Source of the DNA: Gammaproteobacteria bacterium
GTDB lineage: Bacteria; Pseudomonadota; Gammaproteobacteria; Granulosicoccales; Granulosicoccaceae
Direction: 5' to 3'
DNA length: 16,209 nucleotides
NCBI GenBank assembly: GCA_019634245.1
Contig: JAHQVR010000353.1
Span: forward strand, 1 to 16,209
The notes below the pieces were generated by a model, which was given only the letters and a program-made list of their open reading frames with translations, was not told the origin of the DNA and ran no database searches. This document shows, piece after piece, positions 1 through 7,662 of this stretch (within the stretch, counting starts at the first letter, position 1; every line of letters begins with the position of its first letter). The position numbers and the translations under genes are program-made.

Positions 1-628
1 ATGCCCCACGGATGGACATCTGCCGGCGTTCGCGTGACATACCGGCCAGCGCAACAGTATTCTCAAGCCGGGTAGCCCAGTGCGACTCGATCGGTAATGC
101 CAATTCTCGTGCAACCACCTCGGCGATTATCTGCGCCGAATTGAAGCCACGATCCTTAAATCGATCCTCCGGCATGGGCACCGGAAGCAATACCTCAGGC
201 CGCGGCACCGATTGCTCGATAGCCGCACTTGCTAGCAATTGACCTAAAACCCGCCCCAAATAGAAGCGCTGACGATATTTAAATTCCTGGACCAGCGAGT
301 TCATAGGAAAGCGATACCGGTATGGGGCCAACACCGAGGTGAAAAGTCGGGAATGTTCACCACAAGCGCAATCCAACCGTTGTTCATTGGTTACAAATTG
401 GTCAGTACCACAGTACGGACATAGGTAGAAGGTGGGAGCCTGCAACCCACCAATGCGCCAATTTAAAGTCGGCAACTGCGCTCTACAGTCGGTGCACAAA
501 TCGGTGGATGGGGATATCCGGATTGAATGGGTAAGGAATCGATAGCAGATACAGCAATACTGGGGTCGTAAATGGTCCGCCCATTGCAATAAAGTGCCTG
601 AAATCAGCTTATTAGCAGTTTTTCTCAT
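1..628 (-). CDS. comF: ComF family protein (phosphoribosyltransferase-like), 3' end beyond the left edge
   Basis: The frame opens with ATG at 628 and stays open to the window edge (209 codons seen; the family is usually about 230-250). The N-terminal part carries Cys pairs typical of ComF zinc ribbons: C25/C28, C45/C48, C70/C73 and C87/C89. Next comes the ComF signature: an FKY motif near residue 116, a PVPMP-like strand near 149-153, then R-x-x-x-RGFN near 157-163. The PRPP-binding loop expected further on lies outside the window. ComF (ComFC/GntX) is needed for DNA uptake in naturally competent bacteria, acting on incoming single-stranded DNA in the cytoplasm; its chemistry is poorly defined. 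A purine-rich AAGGA lies about 9 nt upstream of the start. In many gammaproteobacteria comF sits beside biotin genes; here it is divergent from an OmpA-like gene. Family call is secure; a role in competence is inference. Confidence 0.88.
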   Translation of the reverse strand, partial: MRKTANKLISGTLLQWADHLRPQYCCICYRFLTHSIRISPSTDLCTDCRAQLPTLNWRIGGLQAPTFYLCPYCGTDQFVTNEQRLDCACGEHSRLFTSVLAPYRYRFPMNSLVQEFKYRQRFYLGRVLGQLLASAAIEQSVPRPEVLLPVPMPEDRFKDRGFNSAQIIAEVVARELALPIESHWATRLENTVALAGMSRERRQMSIRGA

Positions 629-957
629 GTTTTCGCCATCCTTGGCTATGCTTATTGAGTTGTATGAAGCTCAGAGTTTCGGTTGATTTTTCACCAAGCC
701 TACAGATCTTTGTTGTATTTTTCACACACGAAATCGTAGGATAGTGTTTACAATTGGGCTTTTAGCCGCTATACAAGACAAAAAAACAACAAGCGTAATT
801 CGTGCGCTGCACGTTTTCGCGTCTTGTAACCGTTTTTTGGTGATAGTCGTCCTCCTCCTGGGTGTGACGGAAAACGTTATGCCCGGTCAGGCAACGACGC
901 CGGGATGTGAAGATTGGTAACTAAGTTGGTACTGATAACTAGTGGGAGCTAGCTCTT
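629..957. other. Intergenic region between divergent comF and the ompA-like gene
   Basis: This stretch of 329 bases has no convincing gene. It must hold promoters for both flanking genes. The best plus-strand promoter is listed separately. A second, weaker plus-strand candidate is TTGTAT (713-718), an 18-nt spacer and TAGGAT (737-742). The would-be leader contains two small inverted repeats: CGTGC/GCACG around a 3-nt loop at 801-813, and CCCGG/CCGGG at 882-904 with a 13-nt loop. A 19-codon ATG frame at 627-686 has no supporting features. No promoter could be singled out for comF. Confidence 0.6.
747..775 (+). promoter_or_regulatory. Candidate sigma-70 promoter for the ompA-like gene
   Basis: TTTACA at 747-752 (5 of 6 to the -35 consensus) is followed by a 17-nt spacer and TATACA at 770-775 (4 of 6 to the -10 consensus). 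Transcription would start near 782, giving a leader of about 175 nt. Long structured leaders are known for ompA mRNAs of enterobacteria. The call rests on hexamer matches and spacing only. Confidence 0.45.
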
Positions 958-1599
958 ATGAATAAAAACTTTTTTGCAATTAGTTCGGTGGTGGCGCTAC
1001 TACTGGGTAGCAGTGCTGCAATGGCCGATGGTCATATCATTCCAGTCGATGGATCAGGCGGCTATGCCGGGTCTGGTGCTGGAAGCAACGTGGTTATGTC
1101 AGGCACAGGTGACTGCCTTCGTGTAGGTTCCTTTTCCGATGATAATAAAATCGGTAAATGTGAAGGCGAAGAGGAGCCTAAGGAAGAACCAGTTGTAGAG
1201 GCTGAGCCAGAGCCAGCACCTAAAGCTGAGCCGGTTATCACCACAGCGACTCTAGGCGGCGAAGCTCTGTTCGCGACTAACTCCGCAGATTTGAATGCCG
1301 CGGGTGAAGAAGCGATGGCTGATCTGTTGGCTCAACTGGAGAAGTTTGAAGAAATCACTTCCATCTTCATTGTTGGACACACTGACTCAACTGGGTCTGA
1401 AAGCTACAACCAGTCCCTGTCAGAGCAGCGTGCAGATACGATAAAAGGTTACCTGCAAGCGGCTTACCCAAATGTGCCCATGCAGTCTAGCGGTGCTGGC
1501 GAAACCGATCCAGTCGCGACGAATTCAACTGCTGAAGGTCGTCAGCTGAACCGTCGTGTAGAAGTCACTGTTGCTGCGAAGAGTATCACTCAGTCTTAA
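958..1599 (+). CDS. OmpA C-terminal-domain protein, periplasmic peptidoglycan-binding
   Basis: A 213-aa exported protein. Residues 1-23 form a signal peptide ending in AMA, so cleavage falls before D24; there is no lipobox Cys, so it is not a lipoprotein. The mature N-terminus is short and Gly-rich with a Cys pair (C53, C68) in a G-x-C-L-R-x-G context found in many gammaproteobacterial OmpA-like proteins. A Glu/Pro/Ala-rich acidic linker follows (about 69-92). The OmpA-like domain spans about 95-208. It keeps G-H-T-D with D143 and the Q-R-A segment with R158, the two positions that contact diaminopimelate in OmpA of other species. There is no room for an eight-stranded barrel, so it probably tethers envelope components to the cell wall rather than forming a pore. 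The GGGAG at 944-948 sits 9 nt before the ATG. It ends against the convergent urease operon and has no evident functional link to it. Confidence 0.9.
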   Translation: MNKNFFAISSVVALLLGSSAAMADGHIIPVDGSGGYAGSGAGSNVVMSGTGDCLRVGSFSDDNKIGKCEGEEEPKEEPVVEAEPEPAPKAEPVITTATLGGEALFATNSADLNAAGEEAMADLLAQLEKFEEITSIFIVGHTDSTGSESYNQSLSEQRADTIKGYLQAAYPNVPMQSSGAGETDPVATNSTAEGRQLNRRVEVTVAAKSITQS

Positions 1600-1624
1600 G
1601 TCGCAACAGCTACAAGTAGACCGA

Positions 1625-1654
1625 GAAACAGGGGAGCTCATGCTCCCCTGTTTC
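1625..1654. terminator. Hairpin terminator shared by the convergent ompA-like gene and ureG
   Basis: A perfect 13-bp inverted repeat (GAAACAGGGGAGC against GCTCCCCTGTTTC) encloses a 4-nt loop at 1638-1641. It lies 25 nt past the ompA-like stop and 3 nt past the ureG stop. The outer arm bases give an A-run before and a T-run after the GC core, so it can work in both directions. There is no long separate U-tract, so efficiency on the ureG side is less certain. Confidence 0.85.
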
Positions 1655-1657
1655 GTT

Positions 1658-2302
1658 CTAGCTATCGGAAAGCGAGTTCAGCATTCCTTCTGACTGAATA
1701 AATTCAGCAATCTGTGCCACTCCCTCGCCCTTTTTTACACAACTAAAAATAAACGGTTTACCGGCACGCATTCGCTCGGCATCTCCTCTCATGACATCCA
1801 ATGACACCTCTACATGAGGTGCGAGATCGGTTTTGTTTATCACCAGCAAATCAGATCGGGTAATACCTGGACCGCCTTTTCTGGGTATCTCCTCGCCTTG
1901 CGCCACATCGATAACGTACAACGTGATATCGGCCAATTCCGGACTGAAGGTGGCGGCTAGGTTATCTCCGCCACTTTCGATAAAAACCAGCTCCAATGTG
2001 GGAAATGTCGCCGATAACTGATCAATCGCTGCCAGATTCATCGAGGCATCTTCACGGATGGCGGTATGCGGACACCCACCGGTTTCCACGCCCACTATTC
2101 TCTCAGCTGACAAGGCCTGGCTGCGAACGAGCGCATCAGCGTCCTCACGTGTGTATATATCGTTAGTGACCACAGCAATCTCATGCTGCCCGCGCAGATG
2201 TTTGCACAGGGCGTCGAGCAGCGAGGTCTTCCCTGAGCCAACGGGCCCACCCAGTCCTACCCGCAAGGGATTGGCCGTTAGCTGTTTGGCAGGTGTACTC
2301 AT
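1658..2302 (-). CDS. ureG: Urease accessory GTPase UreG
   Basis: UreG is the cytoplasmic SIMIBI-class GTPase that carries Ni2+ and, with UreD and UreF, delivers it to the urease active site on GTP hydrolysis. At 214 aa it is of usual length (about 205). Walker A G-P-V-G-S-G-K-T lies at 19-26, the nickel-binding C-P-H triad at 77-79, an E-S-G-G-D segment in the middle, and N-K-T-D, the guanine-specificity motif, toward the C-terminus. The first 12 residues are a short unconserved extension. It starts with ATG 11 nt after the ureF stop and is the last gene of the operon, followed directly by the shared hairpin. Confidence 0.97.
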   Translation of the reverse strand: MSTPAKQLTANPLRVGLGGPVGSGKTSLLDALCKHLRGQHEIAVVTNDIYTREDADALVRSQALSAERIVGVETGGCPHTAIREDASMNLAAIDQLSATFPTLELVFIESGGDNLAATFSPELADITLYVIDVAQGEEIPRKGGPGITRSDLLVINKTDLAPHVEVSLDVMRGDAERMRAGKPFIFSCVKKGEGVAQIAEFIQSEGMLNSLSDS

Positions 2303-2313
2303 TACTATCTACT

Positions 2314-2979
2314 CTATGATCTGAATATTCGGGTGTGCTGTAATTCATGCCGACAGCTGGCAGCCGATAAAGCCGGAGTTGAGAAACCTATACACTCAAC
2401 ATCCAAACACTGTGCGATTTCAACAGCCTCGGACACAGCGGGCAACAGACTGTGCAGTAGTTGTTGCCCTTGACTTTGACCCAACGGAATAATTTTTACA
2501 CCGTTGATCACACTGCTCTCCAACCAATTATGCGCCCAGGCCGGGAGCAAATCCGCTGGGTCGATTTTCCACTGGGCTGCAGCCCAGGCAACGCAGGCCA
2601 GCGGGGTGCGGGACAATGCCGTTGTAAAATCTGAATGGCTGGGTAAAGGCAGCGCTGCAAACACCCGCAAGTAAGCCTCCGCACGCGCGCGTTCCTCAAG
2701 CCTCAATTCAGCAGTATCGCGAAACGCTAACGCCCTCTGACTCCAATAGTCGAAGGCCTCTTTGTCGGCATTGTCTGCCGTCTGATACAGCACTTTTAAT
2801 AATGGAAGATCTTGCTGAGCCAATGGGCCACGGATGAGCTCTTCAAGCCAGCTCCGCAGCGTGGAGGCCTCCTCGATCCAGCCTTCGGCCACCGCCCACT
2901 CCAAGCCCTGAGAATAACTGTAACTGCCAATCGGTAACTGCGGGCTCAACAACTGCAGCAACTGCAGCCGAGCTAACAC
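2314..2979 (-). CDS. ureF: Urease accessory protein UreF
   Basis: UreF (221 aa) is the all-helical scaffold that joins UreD to UreG in the urease activation complex and is thought to gate UreG GTPase activity and the nickel tunnel. The N-terminal signature L-P-I-G-S-Y-S-Y-S-Q-G-L-E near residues 15-27 is diagnostic. The start is GTG, overlapping the last 7 nt of ureE, with GAGG (2990-2993 on the minus strand) 10 nt upstream; this suggests translational coupling to ureE. Only about 14 residues precede the first conserved segment, slightly fewer than in Klebsiella UreF, but no better start exists. Confidence 0.96.
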   Translation of the reverse strand: MLARLQLLQLLSPQLPIGSYSYSQGLEWAVAEGWIEEASTLRSWLEELIRGPLAQQDLPLLKVLYQTADNADKEAFDYWSQRALAFRDTAELRLEERARAEAYLRVFAALPLPSHSDFTTALSRTPLACVAWAAAQWKIDPADLLPAWAHNWLESSVINGVKIIPLGQSQGQQLLHSLLPAVSEAVEIAQCLDVECIGFSTPALSAASCRHELQHTRIFRS

Positions 2980-3521
2980 TTGCTCGACGCCTCATGGCCG
3001 TTACGATTCACCTGGTGGGGATCATAGTGATCGGTATCGTGGCGATGGTGATGCTCATCGCTGTGACCGTGACCGTGACCGTGGCCGTGGCCGTGGCCGA
3101 CAGCGTAGGCACCACTTTCAGGTTCAAAAGGCCATTGTTGAGAAACCACGGTCAAGCCCAGTGAACTGAGCATGTCATCGAGCACATGATCATGTAAATA
3201 CATCAACCGATTTGACTCAATTTGCACTTGTGTGTGTCGATTACCTACATGATAACAAGCACGAGCAAACAGTAAGGCGTTGTCGGTCGAGGCCACAGAG
3301 ACTGATTCAGGCTCAGCATGAATCAGCAACACATGCCCGTCAGCGCTTGCCAGCTTATCTCCATCACGCAACAACTCCCCTCGAGGTACATGAATCCCCG
3401 CAACGCCTTGATCGTTATCAAGGTGGATGCGAACCCGACCACGCACTCGTTTGTCATAGGGTAAGGACACTGAGCAATCAGGATCGGCCTCTTGCGCCGC
3501 AGTTCGGTCAAATACCCACAT
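2973..3521 (-). CDS. ureE: Urease nickel metallochaperone UreE with His-rich tail
   Basis: UreE (182 aa) binds Ni2+ in the cytoplasm and passes it to UreG during urease maturation. The peptide-binding and metal-binding domains span about 1-140. H96 in the G-N-R-H motif, plus H110 and H112, fall at the same numbers as metal-binding residues of Klebsiella UreE. The tail from residue 142 has six Gly-His dipeptides (H143 to H153), then H157-H159, H161, H165, H169 and H176, a nickel-storage tail of the Klebsiella kind. The protein ends in Lys-Cys. It begins 2 nt after the ureC stop with no clear Shine-Dalgarno, so coupling to ureC translation is likely. Confidence 0.97.
   Translation of the reverse strand: MWVFDRTAAQEADPDCSVSLPYDKRVRGRVRIHLDNDQGVAGIHVPRGELLRDGDKLASADGHVLLIHAEPESVSVASTDNALLFARACYHVGNRHTQVQIESNRLMYLHDHVLDDMLSSLGLTVVSQQWPFEPESGAYAVGHGHGHGHGHGHSDEHHHRHDTDHYDPHQVNRNGHEASSKC
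3063..3098. repeat. Hexanucleotide tandem repeat encoding the UreE Gly-His tail
   Basis: Six perfect 6-bp units lie end to end on the plus strand: three GTGACC then three GTGGCC. On the minus strand they read as Gly-His codons of ureE (residues 142-153). The split into two homogeneous blocks suggests expansion by slippage or unequal exchange. Any gain or loss of units stays in frame and only changes tail length. Confidence 0.9.
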
Positions 3522-3523
3522 GG

Positions 3524-5227
3524 CTAAAACAACTGAAACAGCTGCGCCAACGGTAGCTGGCTGGCTGGTTCGCAGGTTAGCTGTTCCCCATCCGCAATAA
3601 CTTCATAGGTTTGGGGGTCAACCGTGATATCCGGTTGCCAATCGTTATGTACCATGTCGCCCTTCGTCACTTTACGGCAGTTAGATACCGTGGCCGTGAG
3701 ACTTTGTAAATTGAGTTCTTCAGCCACGCCTTCGCTGCTCGCTTGTTCAGACAAGAAGGTAATGGATGTGGCATGTCGTGCATTCCCATACGCACCAAAC
3801 ATCGGTCGATAATGGACAGGTTGAGGTGTTGGAATAGACGCATTGGGATCACCCATGGGCGCACTGGCGATCATCCCACCTTTAATGATCATGGATGGCT
3901 TTGATCCAAAAAATGCAGGCTTCCAAAGTACTAGATCTGCAAGCTTACCCACTTCCACCGAACCGACTTCGTGCGCAATTCCATGAGTGATCGCGGGGTT
4001 TATGGTGTACTTGGCGATGTATCGTTTAACACGAAAATTATCGATATCATTTCGGTCTTGCTCCAAACTTCCGCGTTGCTGACGCATTTTATGAGCGGTT
4101 TGCCAAGTTCGGCATATGACTTCTCCCACCCTTCCCATGGCTTGCGAATCTGAAGCAATCATGGAGAACGCTCCAAGGTCTTGCAATATATCTTCAGCGG
4201 CAATTGTTTCTCGACGAATACGCGATTCTGCAAACGCAACATCTTCAGCGATAGATGGATCCAGATGGTGACAAACCATCAGCATATCCAAATGTTCATC
4301 GATGGTATTGATTGTATAGGGCCGAGTGGGGTTAGTTGAAGAGGGAAGTACATTCGACTGACCGCAGGCCTTGATAATATCCGGCGCATGGCCGCCACCG
4401 GCGCCTTCTGTATGGTAAGTATGAATCGTTCGGCCTTTCATCGCTGCCAAACTGTGTTCAACAAAGCCTGATTCGTTTAGCGTGTCGGTGTGTATAGCCA
4501 CCTGCACATCCATTTCTTCCGCGACAGACAAACAGCAATCAATAGACGCAGGGGTTGTGCCCCAGTCCTCGTGTAGTTTCAAACCGATGGCCCCCGCAGC
4601 CACTTGCTCCCGAAGCGCTTCCGGTAAGCTGGCATTGCCTTTGCCCAAATACCCAAGGTTCATGGCAAACGCATCAGATGATTGCAACATCCGGTGTATA
4701 TGCCATGGTCCCGGTGTACAAGTGGTGGCATTCGTGCCGGTCGCCGGTCCGGTGCCACCACCAAGCATCGTGGTAACACCTGAGCAAAGCGCCTCTTCAA
4801 TTTGCTGAGGGCAGATGAAATGTATGTGGGCGTCAATTCCTCCGGCTGTCGTGATCATGCCTTCACCGGCAATTACCTCTGTACCCGGGCCCACTGGAAT
4901 GGTTACCGCCGGTTGAATATCGGGGTTACCCGCTTTGCCAATTGCCTGAATTCGACCCTCTTTAATACCTATGTCGGCCTTGACAATACCCCAGTGATCG
5001 ACGATCAGTGCATTGGTTATCACTGTGTCTACAGTGTGTTTTGAGCTCAGTTGGCATTGACCCATGCCATCACGTATCACCTTCCATCCGCCGAACTTAA
5101 CCTCTTCGCCGTAAATCGTTTGGTCGTCTTCCACCTCTATCCAAAGGTCGGTATCCGCCAATCGCACTCGGTCGCCAGTGGTGGGGCCATACATTTCAGC
5201 ATAAGCTTGTCGTGTAATCGTCGTCAT
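3524..5227 (-). CDS. ureC: Urease alpha (catalytic) subunit UreC
   Basis: UreC (567 aa, normal length) carries the di-nickel site that hydrolyses urea to ammonia and carbamate. All catalytic residues fall at the Klebsiella numbering: H134 and H136, K217 (carbamylated bridging ligand), H219, H246, H272, flap C319 and H320, and D360. The enzyme should therefore be active. It is a cytoplasmic amidohydrolase-fold protein assembled with the fused gamma/beta subunit encoded just upstream. AGGAG (5236-5240 on the minus strand) lies 8 nt before the ATG and overlaps the ureAB stop; the gap between the genes is 11 nt. Confidence 0.99.
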   Translation of the reverse strand: MTTITRQAYAEMYGPTTGDRVRLADTDLWIEVEDDQTIYGEEVKFGGWKVIRDGMGQCQLSSKHTVDTVITNALIVDHWGIVKADIGIKEGRIQAIGKAGNPDIQPAVTIPVGPGTEVIAGEGMITTAGGIDAHIHFICPQQIEEALCSGVTTMLGGGTGPATGTNATTCTPGPWHIHRMLQSSDAFAMNLGYLGKGNASLPEALREQVAAGAIGLKLHEDWGTTPASIDCCLSVAEEMDVQVAIHTDTLNESGFVEHSLAAMKGRTIHTYHTEGAGGGHAPDIIKACGQSNVLPSSTNPTRPYTINTIDEHLDMLMVCHHLDPSIAEDVAFAESRIRRETIAAEDILQDLGAFSMIASDSQAMGRVGEVICRTWQTAHKMRQQRGSLEQDRNDIDNFRVKRYIAKYTINPAITHGIAHEVGSVEVGKLADLVLWKPAFFGSKPSMIIKGGMIASAPMGDPNASIPTPQPVHYRPMFGAYGNARHATSITFLSEQASSEGVAEELNLQSLTATVSNCRKVTKGDMVHNDWQPDITVDPQTYEVIADGEQLTCEPASQLPLAQLFQLF

Positions 5228-5238
5228 GCGAATTGCTC

Positions 5239-5874
5239 CTAAAGCTGACCCATAATGCGTTGATTAAACCCGTAGACCTTACGGTCGCCCGATAGGGCCA
5301 CCAACTCCACGCTGCGCTGTTGTCCTGGCTCAAATCGAACGGCTGTCCCAGCGGCTATGTTTAGTCTAAATCCTCGTGTCGGCTCGCGATCAAAACTTAA
5401 CGATGGATTGACTTCATAAAAATGATAATGCGAACCCACTTGAATCGGCCGGTCTCCTTCATTCGACACCACCACGCTGATGACTTCTCGAGACTCATTT
5501 AAAACGATATCACCTTGGGCAGTTTTCACTTCGCCGGGGACAACTTGTGTTTGAGCCGACTGACTACCTGTTGGTTGTATAGGCTCATGAACAGTGACGA
5601 GTTTGGTACCGTCTGGAAACGTGGCCTCCACTTGCACATCATGAATTAATTCAGGCACACCATCCATAACCTGATCGGTCGACAGTAGCTGTCGGCCTTT
5701 GCTCATGAGTTCCGCCACAGTCTCACCATCTCGTGCACCTTCCATGATATGCATACTAATAAAGGCGATCGCCTCTGGATAATTCAGTTTTAATCCACGC
5801 TCAAGTCGTCGCTCAGCTAATAAAGCTGCGGTAAACAACAATAATTTATCTTTCTCTCGGGGGTTTAGATCCAT
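5239..5874 (-). CDS. ureAB: Fused urease gamma-beta subunit (UreA-UreB in one chain)
   Basis: A 211-aa protein joining two subunits that are separate in Klebsiella. Residues 1 to about 99 match UreA (gamma), with [10 protein letters not shown] at the start and [10 protein letters not shown] near 88-96. A Gln/Ser-rich linker of about 12 residues follows, then UreB (beta) from V-P-G-E-V near 112, including [16 protein letters not shown] near 137-152. Helicobacter UreA is a similar fusion. The start at 5874 is chosen because the family's conserved N-terminus begins there and GGAGG (5884-5888 on the minus strand) sits 9 nt upstream; the open frame extends to 6006, but that part overlaps ureD. Gaps are 31 nt to ureD and 11 nt to ureC. 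Confidence 0.95.
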   Translation of the reverse strand: MDLNPREKDKLLLFTAALLAERRLERGLKLNYPEAIAFISMHIMEGARDGETVAELMSKGRQLLSTDQVMDGVPELIHDVQVEATFPDGTKLVTVHEPIQPTGSQSAQTQVVPGEVKTAQGDIVLNESREVISVVVSNEGDRPIQVGSHYHFYEVNPSLSFDREPTRGFRLNIAAGTAVRFEPGQQRSVELVALSGDRKVYGFNQRIMGQL

Positions 5875-5905
5875 GACATTTTTCCTCCAATAGAGATTGG
5901 TGCTA

Positions 5906-6736
5906 TTAAGTTGCCCAAATTCTTGGCTTGCACGGCGAACGTTGGTTGAGTGTACATCGCAAGCACGACCATACAGCACAGAAACCTTGTTTGGCTGATT
6001 CGGCACTGTTGCCCAGATACCGGACGAGCAACAGAGAATCTATGCAGGTGACAAAAAACTCAGACTGTTCGGTTAAAGCTCTATGGGCGAGCTCGCAACT
6101 GTCTTTTGACATGCCGTTCATCAGCAACGTGCCGGTAACCGTATTACCGCGTAAGGTTGTCTTTGCTGAAAGAGGATGACTGGCATTCACACACAGACGA
6201 TCAGCAAAAATCAACTCACCGTTATGGACATAGTTAAGCGTATTCAATACAGAACCTTGAACAAAGGGCTCATCACCGGCGACTCGGCCAAAACATTGGA
6301 TATCCCATCCGGCAAAAGCCGCATCTCCCGTGGTTTCTATTAACGTCGTGAGTGCAGCATCCGAGCGATTAAAAAATATGTTCTCTTGCGGAAACCACTC
6401 CATTGAGCCACCTTGAATCTGTAGGTGTTGCCGCAGGTTGGATGTAGCACCATTGGTTCGGTAAAATTTGGTGGCCCCAGGTGTCGTCACTAATCCCAAT
6501 GCGCCGGTTTGGACTGTTGCGGCAATATCAAGATCATCACCGCCCACCATACCCCCTGGAGGGTGCAGCACATAGACATGGGCAACCTGATCTTCGGGAT
6601 ACAACGGCCGCTGAACACTTAGTGGGCCGATATGACTGCGCCGAACGAACGTGCGTTCCGGACCCGGTTCGAAAGACAGTTCAAGGGCTGCCCTCCAACG
6701 CTGGCACTCACTCAATGGCGCTACCGCGTGGTTCAT
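5906..6736 (-). CDS. ureD: Urease accessory protein UreD
   Basis: UreD (276 aa) is the beta-structured accessory protein that binds apo-urease and, with UreF and UreG, forms the tunnel through which nickel reaches UreC. Typical segments are visible: [12 protein letters not shown] near 37-48, [10 protein letters not shown] near 58-67, [10 protein letters not shown] near 84-93, and the conserved C-terminal P-R-I-W-x-T. The C-terminal third has more cysteines than usual, which I note without assigning a role. It is the first urease gene, 6 nt after the small membrane protein gene, and no separate promoter is evident, so it is probably cotranscribed with urt genes. Confidence 0.96.
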   Translation of the reverse strand: MNHAVAPLSECQRWRAALELSFEPGPERTFVRRSHIGPLSVQRPLYPEDQVAHVYVLHPPGGMVGGDDLDIAATVQTGALGLVTTPGATKFYRTNGATSNLRQHLQIQGGSMEWFPQENIFFNRSDAALTTLIETTGDAAFAGWDIQCFGRVAGDEPFVQGSVLNTLNYVHNGELIFADRLCVNASHPLSAKTTLRGNTVTGTLLMNGMSKDSCELAHRALTEQSEFFVTCIDSLLLVRYLGNSAESAKQGFCAVWSCLRCTLNQRSPCKPRIWAT

Positions 6737-6742
6737 AGTCGG

Positions 6743-6943
6743 CTACGTTTTTCTTTTGGCAGTTGTCCAGACTATGACGCCTCCTAGCCAGATCAACAAA
6801 AGAACCCCCAGTGCCGACGCACCGTGAAAGCCATGCACGGTTCCGTCTAAGTGTGCGTGACTTTTGAGCGGAAAAACTAATGCAGTGGTCGTTAGCACAA
6901 TCGCAGAGAAGAACTTCATAGTGTCGAGCAATCGCTGTGTCAT
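6743..6943 (-). CDS. Small exported His-bearing membrane protein between urtE and ureD, function unknown
   Basis: A 66-aa protein if started at 6943, or 58 aa from the internal ATG at 6919; neither has a strong ribosome site. A signal-like hydrophobic stretch is followed by K-S-H-A, a plausible cleavage site. The mature chain would begin with His and carry H-L-D-G-T-V-H-G-F-H, then one transmembrane helix of about 16-18 residues (L/I/V/W-rich) and a Lys/Arg-rich end (T-A-K-R-K-T). The predicted topology puts the His cluster in the periplasm. It lies 18 nt after urtE and 6 nt before ureD, fully inside the operon. The His cluster after the signal region faintly recalls the N-terminus of HupE/UreJ nickel permeases, but the protein lacks their further helices and their H-P-x-x-G-x-D-H motif. 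Small His-bearing membrane proteins also occur beside urease genes in some other Proteobacteria. A nickel-related role is inference only. Confidence 0.7.
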   Translation of the reverse strand: MTQRLLDTMKFFSAIVLTTTALVFPLKSHAHLDGTVHGFHGASALGVLLLIWLGGVIVWTTAKRKT

Positions 6944-6961
6944 GGTGTTAAGTACTCATTC

Positions 6962-7657
6962 TCAAACGGTAAGGTATTTCTTCACGAGTGCATCATCAAG
7001 CTCAGGCATCTTGCCTTTAGCCATCAACCGCCCCCGATCCAGGATGATAAATTGATTCCCAACGCGGCGGGCGAACGGCAGCTTTTGCTCCACCAGCACG
7101 ATGGTCATATCGTGATCTTGATTCAGTCGGGTTATGACATCACCAATCTCTTGAACGATGGAAGGTTGTATACCTTCTGCAGGTTCGTCCATAATCAAAA
7201 CGGTAGGGTCTAATACCAAGGCTCGAGCAATAGCCAGTTGCTGTTGTTGCCCGCCTGATAAGTCTCCTCCTCGTCGATTTCTCATTTCCTTAAGTACTGG
7301 AAAAAGATCATACACTGACGAAGGCACCGACGTATGACCAGCTCGACTGGCAAAAAAGCCGGTACGAATATTTTCCTCAACCGTTAGCTGGGCAAATATT
7401 TGCCGTCCTTGAGGAATGTAAGCGATGCCCATAGACGCACGCTTCTCTACGTCCATGGTCACTAAATCCTTTCCATCGAAGAGAATTTCGCCGCTGATTT
7501 TCGGTGCTAACCCCATCAGACACTGCATCAGTGTGGTTTTACCCACGCCATTTCTTCCTAACACGCAGGTGCAACTTTTGGCCGGAATTTCAAAGTCCAA
7601 ATCCCACAAAGTATGACTCTGCCCGTAATACTGATTCAGTTTATTAACTGTGAACAT
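6962..7657 (-). CDS. urtE: Urea ABC transporter ATP-binding protein UrtE
   Basis: UrtE (231 aa) is one of two ATPases driving the high-affinity urea importer, on the cytoplasmic face of the inner membrane. Walker A (G-R-N-G-V-G-K-T-T) is at 34-42, the ABC signature L-S-G-G-Q at 133-137, Walker B with M-D-E-P at 153-159, and V-E-Q replaces the usual switch His near 189-191, as is normal in the LivF/UrtE branch. Its LivF-like sequence and its place next to urtD and ureD distinguish it from a branched-chain amino acid importer. The ATG lies 5 nt after the urtD stop. Confidence 0.96.
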   Translation of the reverse strand: MFTVNKLNQYYGQSHTLWDLDFEIPAKSCTCVLGRNGVGKTTLMQCLMGLAPKISGEILFDGKDLVTMDVEKRASMGIAYIPQGRQIFAQLTVEENIRTGFFASRAGHTSVPSSVYDLFPVLKEMRNRRGGDLSGGQQQQLAIARALVLDPTVLIMDEPAEGIQPSIVQEIGDVITRLNQDHDMTIVLVEQKLPFARRVGNQFIILDRGRLMAKGKMPELDDALVKKYLTV

Positions 7658-7662
7658 GAGAA

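Noticed and set aside
627..686. A 19-codon plus-strand ATG frame in the comF-ompA gap
   Set aside because: It is very short, overlaps the comF start, has no ribosome site and no recognisable features.
3063..3098. Possible CRISPR-like or regulatory tandem repeat
   Set aside because: The units are 6 bp, in frame, have no spacers and simply encode Gly-His pairs of UreE.
5875..6006. Longer start for the fused urease gamma-beta gene, adding 44 residues
   Set aside because: The extra part overlaps the conserved 3' end of ureD (P-R-I-W-x-T), resembles no UreA extension, and the conserved UreA N-terminus with a strong GGAGG begins at 5874.
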